Assembly: GCF_000497045.1 (NCBI RefSeq)
Contig: NW_015961964.1
Location: 124,001-188,000, forward strand
Source: Kalmanozyma brasiliensis GHG001
Lineage: Eukaryota > Basidiomycota > Ustilaginomycetes > Ustilaginales
DNA length: 64,000 nt
Reading direction: 5' to 3'
The notes below the pieces were generated by a model. That model was not told where the DNA came from. It made no database searches and worked only from the letters and a program-made list of their open reading frames with translations. Positions 28,045 to 38,133 of this stretch are shown piece by piece (within the stretch, counting starts at the first letter, position 1; every line of letters starts with the position of its first letter). The translations under genes were made by a program, and so were the position numbers.

Positions 28045-28719
28045 TCAGTGATGCGACTCGTAGTCACGCTGCTTGACTCGGATGATAAAGTTGAGCAGCA
28101 CAGCGATGAACAGGGCAGCGCAGATGAGAGGTGGGCCGATGAGATCGTCAAAGTTGCCCGGGTATTTGGTCTTGATGAGCGTCACACGTCGTTGGTAGCT
28201 GTACAGGCCCCACAGCAGCGTCAGCACAGCGATACCGGCGTAGGCAGCACCGAATGCCTTGATGGAGCCCGAGGTGAGGTAGTTGTCGCGGTGACCAGGA
28301 TGCGAGTCGTTGTGGTGCTTGAAGAAAGTATCCGAGTTGAACAGCGCCAGAGCAAACGATCCGATCAGGATGGAAACACGCAGCCACGAGATCCAGGTAC
28401 GCTCGTTGGCGAACCACACCTTGGCCTCGACCTTGCTTTGCGAGACCACCTTCTTGGGCTTGCGGATGCGAGGACGTGACGACTCTGCGTTCGAGGAGGA
28501 GGCGACGGCGCCGTAGCCATTGGATCCGGAGGCATCAGTGTTGTCGTTCTGCTGGTTGTTGAGCAAAGGCTCTCGTTCAGCGTATTGCGAATCCTTGCTG
28601 CCGCCGAACACGCTCTGAAGTGCGACTACAGATCGTCGGTAGGCATAGGAGAGCGTGCCCTGCTCGGGTGGATCGGAAAGCGAGTTGGCCGCCTGACGCG
28701 AGGAGGTCTGTGTTGACAT
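28045..28719 (-). CDS. VTC1-like DUF202 membrane protein
   Basis: 224 aa from ATG 28717-28719; the upstream open frame to 28974 is rejected as leader. Residues 1-98 are hydrophilic (Ser/Asn-rich, with a conserved-looking AEREPLLN motif). The C-terminal 120 residues form a DUF202/VTC domain: VEAKVWFANERTWISWLRVSILIGSFALALFN, then two more membrane helices (AFGAAYAGIAVLTLLWGLYSY and LIGPPLICAALFIAVLLNFII). Yeast Vtc1 has the same three-helix domain and serves in the vacuolar polyphosphate polymerase complex. Vtc1 is only about 130 residues, so the long N-terminal extension is unusual. It could be a separate DUF202 subfamily rather than the true Vtc1. Confidence 0.78.
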   Translation of the reverse strand: MSTQTSSRQAANSLSDPPEQGTLSYAYRRSVVALQSVFGGSKDSQYAEREPLLNNQQNDNTDASGSNGYGAVASSSNAESSRPRIRKPKKVVSQSKVEAKVWFANERTWISWLRVSILIGSFALALFNSDTFFKHHNDSHPGHRDNYLTSGSIKAFGAAYAGIAVLTLLWGLYSYQRRVTLIKTKYPGNFDDLIGPPLICAALFIAVLLNFIIRVKQRDYESHH

Positions 28720-30237
28720 TGCAGGGAGAGACGTCGTAGCCGAGGAGGTAGGGCAGCGGGTGTGGGTGAGCCAAAGGAGTGCAGTAGGATGCAGGAGCAC
28801 CGGACGCCCGAGGGAAGAACGACGAGGACGATGAAGGGACACGGATTGCGGTGATGGAAGAAGGAAGACGAGGTGGGACAGATGGAAAGTTGCCGGTCTG
28901 AGCGGAGCGAGGCAGAAAGCGAGGTGGAGATTGATTCGGTGGGTTGCTGCTGCTGCTGCCTCATGCAGGCCCAATTTCTGGAATCTAGTGCAGATGCGAG
29001 CTCTTTAGAATTTAGGCTCATGACGACTTGGATCAGGCAGCGGCGTGCTCTGCTCTTGACTCCTTCAGCTTGGGTACCATGACTTCAGGCTCGCCGATCT
29101 GATGCAAGAGTCGGTGTTCAAGCAATCAGAGGCGTGGCGAGCAAACCATCTGCAACGAGCAAGGAGCCAGATCATGGGCATCTCTGCCATGCTTCCAGAT
29201 GACCGCTTCGACGAGCCGAGATGATCTTTTTGAGACTCAGACATTCAGACATGGAAAACGTGCCAGCCTTGCAGCTCACCATTTGGTACGCCTGTTCGCA
29301 GCTTGGGCGTCTCGCTTGAAATTCGCACGGAATTTAGCTCATCGCCGATCTGTTTCCATCCAACTCACCATTGCGGATCGGCCAGATCTGCTTTGCCCCA
29401 CACCTTGAATGGCAGCAAAGAGCGGTGGAGCCAACCTGCGGCACATGACTTTTTCTCATCGTAGAGTTAGGGCTCATCCATCCCGCTTGCCGACAACGAG
29501 GGACTCTGTCTACTCATGGTCAGCAGTGAAGCTAGCAGCGGACCGAAAGTGGATCCCAGAGCAACGACCCTCTGGTCTGAAATGGTGCTTCTGCGCGAGT
29601 GAGGGACCACAGTCTGAACACATTTGCACCGCCGTTTGGCTCGAGAAGGCGAATGTTGGTGGCTTGAGGAGTTCCGCACGCTTTGTCAACTGCCGCAAGA
29701 TCCTAACTTGCTGTGTGAGATTCAAGCCCTTGCAATGGCTCAGCAATAGCAATCCTCTCGCCAGTCCCCACCATGTGACTTTAGCAGGAGCGAACAGACC
29801 ATCTCATCTGCGCTGCGTTCTCCACCGCGCTGCGCTGCGCTGTACCGAAAAATTTCCTCTGCTCTGTCACTTTTTCTGCGGGAAGAATCCCTTTAAGATT
29901 TTTTGAGCGTGTGCGAAGAAAAAGTGTCAATCACAGCAGCTAGCTGCGCAAACACCTCATCCTCATCCTGTCCTGACCATCATCTCCATCATCACCGTCG
30001 ACTCCGTCATCGTCATCACCTCTACCACCTCTTTGTCATCTTCCGACCTCACACACATCGTCAAGCAACCTCCTTCCGCCATTCTCCTCCGCCCGCAAAG
30101 GATCCTCAACCCCTTCTTTTGCACCCCTTTCAACCCGACCAACTTCATCCTCCTTACTCCTTTCCAACGCTTTTCATCCCTTTGAAAGCCGATCACACCA
30201 ATCTCGACCTTTTACACCACCTACATACCTCTTCAAA
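28720..30237. promoter_or_regulatory. 1.5-kb divergent intergenic region with CT-rich leader of the KH protein
   Basis: About 300 nt before ATG 30238 are extremely pyrimidine-rich, consistent with a strong housekeeping leader. A GCGCTGCGCT repeat lies near 29828-29846. No further gene is supported. Confidence 0.45.
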
Positions 30238-31554
30238 ATGTCTTCTACTCCCGTCGTTGAAAACAAGCTCGACGCCAGCGCTCCCGCTGTCGACGCTCCC
30301 GCCCCTGCTGCCGCTGACGCTGTTCCCGTCGCCGGTGACGACAGCGCTGAGGGTGCCAACGTCGACCCCAACGCTACTCTCCTCGTTCGTGCTCTCGTCT
30401 CCACCAAGGAGGCCGGTATCATCATCGGCAAGGGTGGTGCCAACGTCGCCCAGCTCCGTGAGCAGACCGGCGTCAAGGCTGGCGTCTCCAAGGTCGTCCC
30501 CGGTGTCCACGACCGTGTCCTCTCCGTCACGGGCACCCTGGTCGGTATCTCTGACGCTTTCGCGCTCATCGCAAAGACCATCCTCGAGAACCCTCTCAAC
30601 GCTCCCGTCCAGGCTGACGGCTCCCCCGCCGAGGCTGCTGCACAAACCACCTCGGTCCGCCTCCTCATCTCGCACAACCTCATGGGCACCGTCATCGGTC
30701 GCCAGGGCCTCAAAATCAAGCACATCCAGGACCTCTCGGGCGCTCGCATGGTCGCTTCCAAGGAGATGCTTCCTCAGTCCACCGAGCGTGTCGTCGAGGT
30801 GCAGGGCTCAGTTGAGGCTATCCGCGTCGCCATCCACGAGATCGCAAAGTGCCTCGCCGAGGACTGGGACCGATCGCAAAACGTCGTCCTCTACCAGCCC
30901 GGTCAAGGTGAGGGTCCCGGCATCCTCGCTGCCGGCGGTATGGGCGGTCTCCAGCAGCAGGGCTCGCGCCGCCAGGGTGGTCCCGCTTACCTCGCCAATG
31001 CCATGTCCAACATGAACCTCAACTCCAACAACACCAACGGCGGCAGCTTCAACAACAACAACCAGCAGAACAACCGCCGCGAAGCCAACAACACCAACAA
31101 CGCCGCTTTGTCCACCAACAACTCGCGCCGCACCGACCCCAACGCCGTCGTCACCCCCGGCGGAGGCCTTGTCGCTGGCACCACTGCCAACTCGGCCAAA
31201 GCCGGCGAGCCCAACGCCTCGGCCCCACCTCTGGTCGACGACGACAACCTGCGCACGCAGAACATCTCGATCCCTTCCGACATGGTCGGCTGCATCATCG
31301 GCAAGGGTGGTTCCAAGATCACCGAGATTCGCCGTCTCAGCGGTTCGCGGATTTCTATTGCCAAAGTGCCGCACGATGACTCGGGCGAGCGCATGTTCAC
31401 CATCCAGGGCACGCCAGAGGCCAACGAAAAGGCGCTCTTCCTGCTGTACAACCAGCTCGAGACCGAGAAGGAGCGTCGTCAGAAGCAGACAAACGTCGGT
31501 GGTGCCAACGGCGCCGCTGACGAGGATACCCCTGCTGCGGCTACCTCGGCTTGA
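30238..31554 (+). CDS. Triple KH-domain poly(C)-binding-type RNA-binding protein (PCBP/Pbp2/Rnc1-like)
   Basis: 438 aa in one exon, ATG 30238 (context CAAAATGTC). An Ala/Pro-rich acidic N-terminus precedes three KH domains: KH1 about 46-114 with the GKGG loop at 64-67, KH2 about 138-205 with GRQG at 154-157, and KH3 about 337-405 with GKGG at 355-358. Between KH2 and KH3 lies a Gly/Gln/Asn-rich disordered linker of roughly 125 residues. This 2+1 spacing is that of hnRNP E/K-type proteins such as S. pombe Rnc1 and yeast Pbp2/Hek2, which bind C- or CU-rich mRNA and adjust stability, transport or translation. The strong codon bias and long CT-rich leader suggest high expression. Which paralogue it is cannot be decided here. 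Confidence 0.92.
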   Translation: MSSTPVVENKLDASAPAVDAPAPAAADAVPVAGDDSAEGANVDPNATLLVRALVSTKEAGIIIGKGGANVAQLREQTGVKAGVSKVVPGVHDRVLSVTGTLVGISDAFALIAKTILENPLNAPVQADGSPAEAAAQTTSVRLLISHNLMGTVIGRQGLKIKHIQDLSGARMVASKEMLPQSTERVVEVQGSVEAIRVAIHEIAKCLAEDWDRSQNVVLYQPGQGEGPGILAAGGMGGLQQQGSRRQGGPAYLANAMSNMNLNSNNTNGGSFNNNNQQNNRREANNTNNAALSTNNSRRTDPNAVVTPGGGLVAGTTANSAKAGEPNASAPPLVDDDNLRTQNISIPSDMVGCIIGKGGSKITEIRRLSGSRISIAKVPHDDSGERMFTIQGTPEANEKALFLLYNQLETEKERRQKQTNVGGANGAADEDTPAAATSA

Positions 31555-32409
31555 TAGGCGAGACCTCCGGAGGAACTCATTGCGGGCTGATGGGATGACG
31601 ACTGGCTGGCTTTGACACCTCAACACAAAAATTCACACAGGGACAAGGTCGTCTCCTTGCCACCATATTGCTGTTCTCTCCTTTCCCTGCTTCCCAACGT
31701 TCTGGGCTTGACAAAGGGTCAATCTGAAATGGCAAACCAAATGAAAACTTGTATCGTCTTGAGCTGTCGCACGCTTGAAAGTTGCTGTCTGAGTGCGAAT
31801 GAAACCGTGAGGATGTGCGTCTGCGCCGCGAAGAAACGTCCAAGTGATGCTTCGGAAATCGGCCAGGGTCCTGGCGCAGGACAAGTGGAGGCTTCTCGAC
31901 GATCTTCTTAGCCCACTCCTTTGACCTTCTACACCGTCCTGCTCCCTCTCAGCTACATCTGGAGCTCCATCACAGCGCCGTTCAGGTCCATTCCTATTGC
32001 AGATAGATCTCAATTGCAGCTCGGCTCGATCTCAGCGCCGTTTCGACTCTGTTACAGCTCGATTCCAGTTGAATCCGAGCTCGGTCTCACCCGCCTCTCA
32101 GCTCCATCTTAGCTTCGTCTCAGCTGCGTCCGAGCTCCATCTCAGCTCGATCTCAGAACCGATCTTGGCTCGATCCCATCCCTATCTCAGTTGGATCTCA
32201 TCCGCAACTCCGCTCGATCTCATTGCTGACTGGTCTCCATCCCATCTCCGCTCGTTCTCCCGTCGCTCTGTGCATCACATCCGGCTCGTCTAAGCATCAT
32301 TGCAGCACCGCTTCGGCCGAGACCCATCCCACGACCCACGCCCAACTTGACACCTGAACGCAGCCCGACTCGACCATCCACACAAGCACAACAAACCCAT
32401 CTCGCCGTC
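31555..32409. other. Intergenic region containing a degenerate minisatellite
   Basis: 855 bp between two rightward genes. The first half is the 3' flank of the KH gene and the second half is mostly the degenerate repeat described separately, running into the leader of the RCC1 gene. Confidence 0.5.
31950..32260 (+). repeat. Degenerate ~12-nt tandem repeat, unit close to CTCGATCTCAGC
   Basis: About 300 bp made of variants of one short unit: CTCGATCTCAGC, CTCCATCTCAGC, TTCGTCTCAGCTGCG, CTCGATCCCATC, TTGGATCTCATC, CTCGATCTCATT and others. Units differ by substitutions and 1-3 nt indels, so it is an old minisatellite. No unit encodes a conserved peptide because frame is lost repeatedly. Confidence 0.8.
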
Positions 32410-34263
32410 ATGGGTCTAATACGCACCTCTCTAGCCTCGACAAGTCGGACTTGTCCACCCTCGCTTCTCACCTCATCCGCCCGCTCGAAACGATTCATAA
32501 GCAGATCAGCGCCGAGTCGATACCAGCACGTGCTGTACCTTGGCGATGTGTTAGGCTACACCTCTGCCAGCCGGCTGAGCAAGTTTCCACGGGCATGGTT
32601 GGACGCTGCCGGCGTGGCGGCGGATGTGGATCATGGGCTGCGGTGGGTGGCCGCCAGCGGTGGGGTGAATCATGTGCTGCTTGGGTACGAGGTGCTTGTC
32701 TCGCCGCTGGAGGGGGTGAGGCGGGGGAGGGATAGTGGGGAGGAGATTGTTGTGCACGGTGCCCGACCGGAGGAGGGGGAGGGAGGGTTGAGGAACGGTA
32801 AGGGTAAGGATGAGGAAAGAGAGGGGGAGATCCTGGAGGAGTCCGGGGGAAAGACGTCCACCAGTCGACATCCAAGCAAAGTCTTTGCTCTGGGTCGCAA
32901 CACGCACGCCCAGCTAGGGTTGGGATTCAGCAGTCAAGAGGCGACCCGCGGCATGGTCACCGGTACGCTCGACGGCGTCGGGGGCGTCACCCACGTTGCT
33001 GCCGGATCCGGCTTCTCTTTCGTCACCACGGCCACTGGCTCTGGATCGAATACCTTTGGGTTTGGTAACGATACATTGGGTCAACTCGGCTGCTCCCCCC
33101 GCGAGCCGGCGACACGGAACGAGTTCGATCCGTGGGATGTGTCGACCAGACTCCCGGATTCGGAGGCGGCCCAGTTGCGATTGCTCCCCCTGCCCAAGCA
33201 GATCGACTTGGACGGCGAATGGGAGGTCAAGAGCATCGCTGCGGGGCTGGATCATAGTTTGTTGCTGCTGGAGCGGGAAGTGAGCGGGTTCGTGGTGCAA
33301 GAGGTGCGCTCGACGGGGTTGAACACGGATGGTCAGTTGGGGGTGACACCGCGCGAAAAGGCAGAGGCAGTGCCAATTGAGCCGTTGTTATCGCGCAGCT
33401 TCAAGGCTGTTCCGCTACCATTGCAGCCGACAGCAGGAAAGAGAGCGGAATCGACAGCAGCAGGTGGAGCGAGTGGCAGTGCAAAAGCCGCCGCAGGGAA
33501 GGCGAAACAACGAGGAGCAGAGGCAGCCAGCACAGAGGCCATACAAACACCCGCATCCTCACCGACCGGCGCAGAACGGATCCTCAAAGTGGTCTGCGGC
33601 GCAGACACGTCCTACGCCTTGACTCCCACCGGCATCTGGGCGTGGGGCAACAGCGAGTACGGCCAAACGTTTGCCGGTGTGCACGATCGGATCGCCGCCC
33701 CTGTCTTCGTGCCGAACCCTCTACCCGCCGCGTACGCCTCCCATTCCCTGCCATCGGACGGGGCTTTGGGGGTGCGGAAGCTGGTAGCCGGGGGATCTTT
33801 CGCGGCGCTGCTGGACAGCGAGGGGAGGGTGTGGGTGGTCGGTTATGGTCCGCGTGGCGTCACTAATGTCGACGATCCCGACGAATGGGCGCGATTGACG
33901 CTCATCGACCTGCCCAAGGTTCAGGCGCTCTTCGCCGGGCTGGAGTATCTAGTGGCTGTAACAGAAGACGGCGAGGTGTTCCTCTGGGGTATACCCCCGC
34001 GATCCGTCTCGACACAACCGATGGTGGCGCCAACAAGGATAGGGTGGACGTTGCCCAAAACGCCGCGGCAGGCATGGTTGGATGAGAATCCGAGGCTGAA
34101 GGCTAAGGTATCAGAAGAGGAAAGTGGGAAAGTCAGTGTAATCGGTGCGGCGTGTACGAGGGACCATCTGCTGCTCATTCTCGACGATGGTGTGGGCAAG
34201 AATGTGTGGGCGGAGTGCGATCAGCCACCGCGCGAGAAGGGCACAGATGTCACGATGGGATGA
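32410..34263 (+). CDS. Mitochondrial RCC1-repeat protein (RCC1L/Fmp25-like)
   Basis: 617 aa from ATG 32410. The first 38 residues (MGLIRTSLASTSRTCPPSLL onward) contain no acidic residue and many Arg and Ser, a clear mitochondrial presequence. RCC1-type beta-propeller repeats follow, for example VFALGRNTHAQLGLGF, NTFGFGNDTLGQLGCS, STGLNTDGQLGV, IWAWGNSEYGQTF and VWVVGYGPRG, with a last blade EVFLWGIPPRS. Low-complexity insertions lie at about 115-150 (Gly/Glu-rich) and 365-400 (Ala/Lys-rich). Mitochondrial RCC1 proteins include mammalian RCC1L, which acts in mitoribosome biogenesis, and yeast Fmp25, needed for complex III assembly. Which role applies here is unknown. It is not the nuclear Ran exchange factor, given the presequence. 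Confidence 0.83.
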   Translation: MGLIRTSLASTSRTCPPSLLTSSARSKRFISRSAPSRYQHVLYLGDVLGYTSASRLSKFPRAWLDAAGVAADVDHGLRWVAASGGVNHVLLGYEVLVSPLEGVRRGRDSGEEIVVHGARPEEGEGGLRNGKGKDEEREGEILEESGGKTSTSRHPSKVFALGRNTHAQLGLGFSSQEATRGMVTGTLDGVGGVTHVAAGSGFSFVTTATGSGSNTFGFGNDTLGQLGCSPREPATRNEFDPWDVSTRLPDSEAAQLRLLPLPKQIDLDGEWEVKSIAAGLDHSLLLLEREVSGFVVQEVRSTGLNTDGQLGVTPREKAEAVPIEPLLSRSFKAVPLPLQPTAGKRAESTAAGGASGSAKAAAGKAKQRGAEAASTEAIQTPASSPTGAERILKVVCGADTSYALTPTGIWAWGNSEYGQTFAGVHDRIAAPVFVPNPLPAAYASHSLPSDGALGVRKLVAGGSFAALLDSEGRVWVVGYGPRGVTNVDDPDEWARLTLIDLPKVQALFAGLEYLVAVTEDGEVFLWGIPPRSVSTQPMVAPTRIGWTLPKTPRQAWLDENPRLKAKVSEEESGKVSVIGAACTRDHLLLILDDGVGKNVWAECDQPPREKGTDVTMG

Positions 34264-34518
34264 AGGGGAATTGCATTTGCATGTTGGTACGGTCTACGCC
34301 GTTACATTGGGAGGATTGAGTCTGTGCCGCGCCGCGCGATCTTGATTGAAGCTGATGAGTGAGGTGGTGACGAAGGATTTGATGCCGAGTGCCGAGCTCG
34401 ACGTGGCTTTGCGCGGGGGGATGCGGGGGCACGATCTCTGCGGTCTCGAGGTGTTGATCTGAGAGTGATGAGCGACCCGCTGAGTATTTCGCCAAGAGTT
34501 GGTGGGAAGGCGTTGCGA

Positions 34519-36444
34519 TTACTGACCGCCCTCGGTATCAGACGAGACCTGGATGACGTGCTGCTCCACCGTGTCGGACGAGATGGGGATGACGTGCGAC
34601 TCGATGCGCGGGTCCAGCCAGGCGGGATACTGCCCCTCGACCTGCTCTGCCTCTTCTTCTTCGTCGTCAGCCTCGGCGAGCTCGGAGTAGGTGGGCGACA
34701 GTGGGATCCTGTACTCGGCGTCGTCGACTGAAACGGGGAAGGTCTTCTGTGTAGTGCGAGGCTGTTCAGCGTTCCGGGCGCCGTGGCTGCCGTTAGAGTC
34801 GGCGGTAGTTGTGCGGACCATGCTGGTGGTGGAGTTGGTTGCGTTGATGGCAGGCGAGCGAACGACGCTGTTGCTGGGACCCGTGGTGGCGATGGTGTTG
34901 ACAGGGGATAGTCCAACCACAGCAGGCTTGCCGCGAGAGAAGCCAGCGGCAGTCGAGGTCGTGTTGCGAATCTTGCTCGGGGTCGTGGGTACCTCGTTGG
35001 GCAGCGGCCGCTTCTTGGAAGGCGTGACGCTCGCCTTGAGCAGACTTGTCTTGGTAGGCGTGATTGGCGATACCTTTGCGAAAGGGATGGCGTTTGTGGC
35101 TGCACCGCGCTGTCGGACGGGCGTTGTCATCGGCGTCGTCTGGCCTCCCGGCGCGCTTCGCACCCCCCCACCTCCTCGACTCTTCTTCAATGTCTCATCG
35201 CAACGGTCATCCGCGCCATCCAGCTGCTCTATGATCGCCTTGAGCTCGTCGACCAACTCGTGAGCCTCCTTCCGCATGTTTTCCTGCTTGCTCTCGAACT
35301 CAGTTTGCACCCTCCTCGGTCGGTCCGCCTCCCAGAAGTAGCGCTGGTACAGCTCGTCAACGCCGAGGTGAGTGCCGAAGCTGGGTGCGACTGTCGTGTG
35401 CAGGTAGGTGTGCAATGCTTTCATCAGCCGGACGGGCACTGCAAGGATCTCCTCGGCGACGAACAGGCTGAAGAAATTGAAGTCGCCTCGCAGGTCGGCC
35501 ATGAGCTTGAGCGCCGTGCACATCCACGGATCCTTGAAGGTGAGAAGTTCAGCAACCAGAGTCAGACGAGGATAGACGGTGAGCTTCGAGGTCGAGTGAG
35601 CTCCAGGCGAGGCCGACGGAGGCGGGTCGAGGATACCGTCAAAAAGGGGAGTCGACACGCGCTGTCGAGAAAAGCTCGGAGTGGGCGAGCCTGGGCCCTC
35701 GCTGGCGTCGTCAGGTTCGGGCGTTGGGTCGGGTGCTGTGTCTGTACTCTTTCTTGCCCTTCTGGTTGCAGTCTTGGGCGCGGCCTGAGTCGGAGCCTGC
35801 ATCAGACCGCCCGGAATGGGCTTCATGTAGCAGAGATCGGTATCGCGGTCGTCCTTGCCTTTCTGTCCGAAGAGACCCATTTTGTAAAGACCTTCGATGT
35901 ACTTGCTGAGATTGGTCAGGAAGGTCTTGTCGCCTTCGTCGGCCCTGTCCTTGGCAATGAGGTTCATCCGCAGCATGAGATAGGCCTCTTGCTCTCGAGC
36001 AACCCATCCGGCGTACTCGCTCTCGTCTCCGCTGAAGAGGATACTGCTACTGGCAGCTCGACTGGGCGCGTGCTCGCAAAGCGAATGCTTAGCGACCCTG
36101 TCAGTGAGCTCGTCCATATCGGTGGTCAGACGCTCCTGAACAAAGTCGTTGGCGATCTTGACGAGATCTGCGACGAGCTCAGGGTACGTCTCTCGGATGT
36201 CGCTGGGCACCGCCTTGTTGATGAGCGAGGTGAGATGCTCTCGAACCAGCCTTGTGTACCGTTCGACGGCGGCTTGGAAACTTTGCTGAAGCTCAGCATG
36301 GATCGCCTCGAACGTGTGGCACCAAGCCACTCCAATACTAAAGCTCGGACCCGATTTGAGTCGCTTCATGAGGTCATCAATCGTCACTGACTTTGCGGAA
36401 GGATGGCGCGCGTCCGTGCTGCACTCAGCTTGATCAGGCGCAGC

Positions 36445-36477
<33 letters not shown>

Positions 36478-38133
36478 ATCGTCATTCTTGTTGGGGTGCT
36501 CATCGAGCTCGAAGGATCGAGGGACTTTCTTGAACAGCTTGGTGTGGAAGGTCCAGGGCTGAGGACGATAGGCTGCGACGAGCTCCGGGTCATCCGCTTC
36601 AGCGGCGGTGAAAGGAAGGTAAATCGGAGCGATGGCAAGCAACTCGTCAAGAAGGCGCGGAGCCAGGTCTTTGTTGATGTCGAAGCTCAACATCTGAAAG
36701 CAGGAGACGATCTTGTCGACGCTGAGGATGAGCTGCCGTTCCGTGGGGAAGCTGGCAGCAGAATCCTGTCCGGTGATGCGAGAAGGGAAGGCGGCGTTGC
36801 TCCGGTGCTTATTGACGATCGAAAGTCGCTCGCGGTCGAGACGTTGCGCGATCACGCTGGCCGCTGCGAGCGTATTCGGAACAGTCGCCTTGATTTCCTG
36901 GACCAGAAGAATGCCCAGATTCCTCGCAAGGTTGGCGAGCCCGCACCGCGTCTCGACAAAGGTTCCGTGCTCATCGATGGCGTCGAGCTTTGCAGCAGTG
37001 CGCTGCCATCCCTGGGCTGCATCGCCTCCACGTCCGAGGAAGAATTCGGTTTCGATCTGATCAATCTCGGAGAGCTCCTCGTCCGGCCCAGGGCAGCGAA
37101 CGACGTGCCAGCCATGTTTGAGGTAGTGCTTGCCAGAGTTGCCCTTGACGCTGAGCGGCGACGATTCGTTGATCAGGTTGGTCCACTGGCGATCTCCACC
37201 CGTCATTCGGTCGGGTTTGGTCAGCACGCCGACGGTCCTACTGCCAGTCTTGTCGGCGTCGCGGACCAGCAGGAAGGCGCCTTGGCTGCGCAGGTCCGAG
37301 TCGAGGGCGGCAACGTAAATGATGATGGTTGACTTGTCCTGGATCTCTCTCGTGATGATGCGGCGAGTCGCGTCAAGCTCGGTCGGGTTGCCGAACGTGA
37401 TGAGGCCGGGCAGGTCGGTGAAGCACAGCGGCTCTGCGCCTAGAGCCCGAATGGACAAAGACAGCCGAGCCCCCTCGGGAAAGAACAGTGGCAGGTCGGT
37501 CTTGTTGGTATCTTCGGCGTCCGCGAGCTCATCGATGGTCATTTTGAAGTACTTGGCAGCGACGATGTCGGAGGGCTTGGGCTTTCGGGATGAGGTTTGG
37601 AAGTTGTCCAAAACAGCGATGGACGCTCGCCGAAGGCGGTCGGCTACAAGAGACGGATCGTGGATCGTGTCGCCGAACTGAACGATGGATCCGGGCGCTG
37701 CGGAGCCGGATGCTGGCAGGACCACCGAGATGGCGGCTGTCCACGACGGCTGAGTCTCGAAGGGTCGTGTGCTTTCGACGTCGGTGGGGGTGATATCGAT
37801 GTCGAGTGGTCCGCGTGTGCAAGTGCCGTCCGATCGAGGGAGACGCACGCCGCTGAGACACTCGACCAGAGAGCTCTTGCCCGCACTCTGTCCGCCCACC
37901 AGAACGAGCTTCGGCAGCTTCAGGAGGGCCTCTGTATTGCAAGGATTGGTCGGGTCATCGATTGAGTAGTTATGGATGTTGTTGGACGACGAGTGATCGG
38001 GTGCCGGCAGCGGAACGGCGAGGACATTCATCTTTCGGCAAATATAGCCGAGCCGTCGAAGGATCGCACCGTGCCCATAATTTGTGGACGACGCATCGCC
38101 TTGACGGAATTGCGCTTGCTGAGGGGAGGCCAT
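34519..38133 (-). CDS. Large dynamin-family (Mx-like) GTPase
   Basis: 1204 aa from ATG 38131-38133; the frame is open to 38226 but the extra part overlaps a predicted leader intron. GTPase motifs are complete: P-loop GGQSAGKSS (80-88), the switch-I threonine in DGTCTRGPLDI, G3 DLPGL (240-244) and G4 TKPD (305-308). A stalk-like helical region follows, with an Asp/Gly-rich insertion (about 560-580, from a 9-nt repeat) and a long Ser/Thr/Pro-rich C-terminal tail (about 960-1204). There is no PH or transmembrane domain. The layout fits fungal Mx-like dynamins of unknown function rather than Dnm1, Vps1 or Mgm1, which are shorter and lack the tail. A role in membrane remodelling is inferred from family only. 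Confidence 0.85.
36445..36484. repeat. 9-nt repeat (CATCGTCGC) inside the dynamin-like gene
   Basis: About four tandem copies of a CATCGTCGC unit. On the coding (minus) strand they give repeated Gly-Asp-Asp. Length change by whole units keeps the frame. Confidence 0.9.

Noticed and set aside
29460..29475. TTAGGGC string as a telomere or telomerase-template hint
   Set aside because: Single copy of one repeat only. A template needs about 1.5 repeats and an array needs many.
29903..31015. 370-codon plus-strand frame rich in Ser/Pro/Arg
   Set aside because: It overlaps the KH protein in another frame and runs through its CT-rich leader. The KH frame carries three genuine domains.
35260..37332. 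Plus-strand frames of 376 and 309 codons
   Set aside because: Antisense to the dynamin-like gene, whose GTPase motifs are unambiguous.
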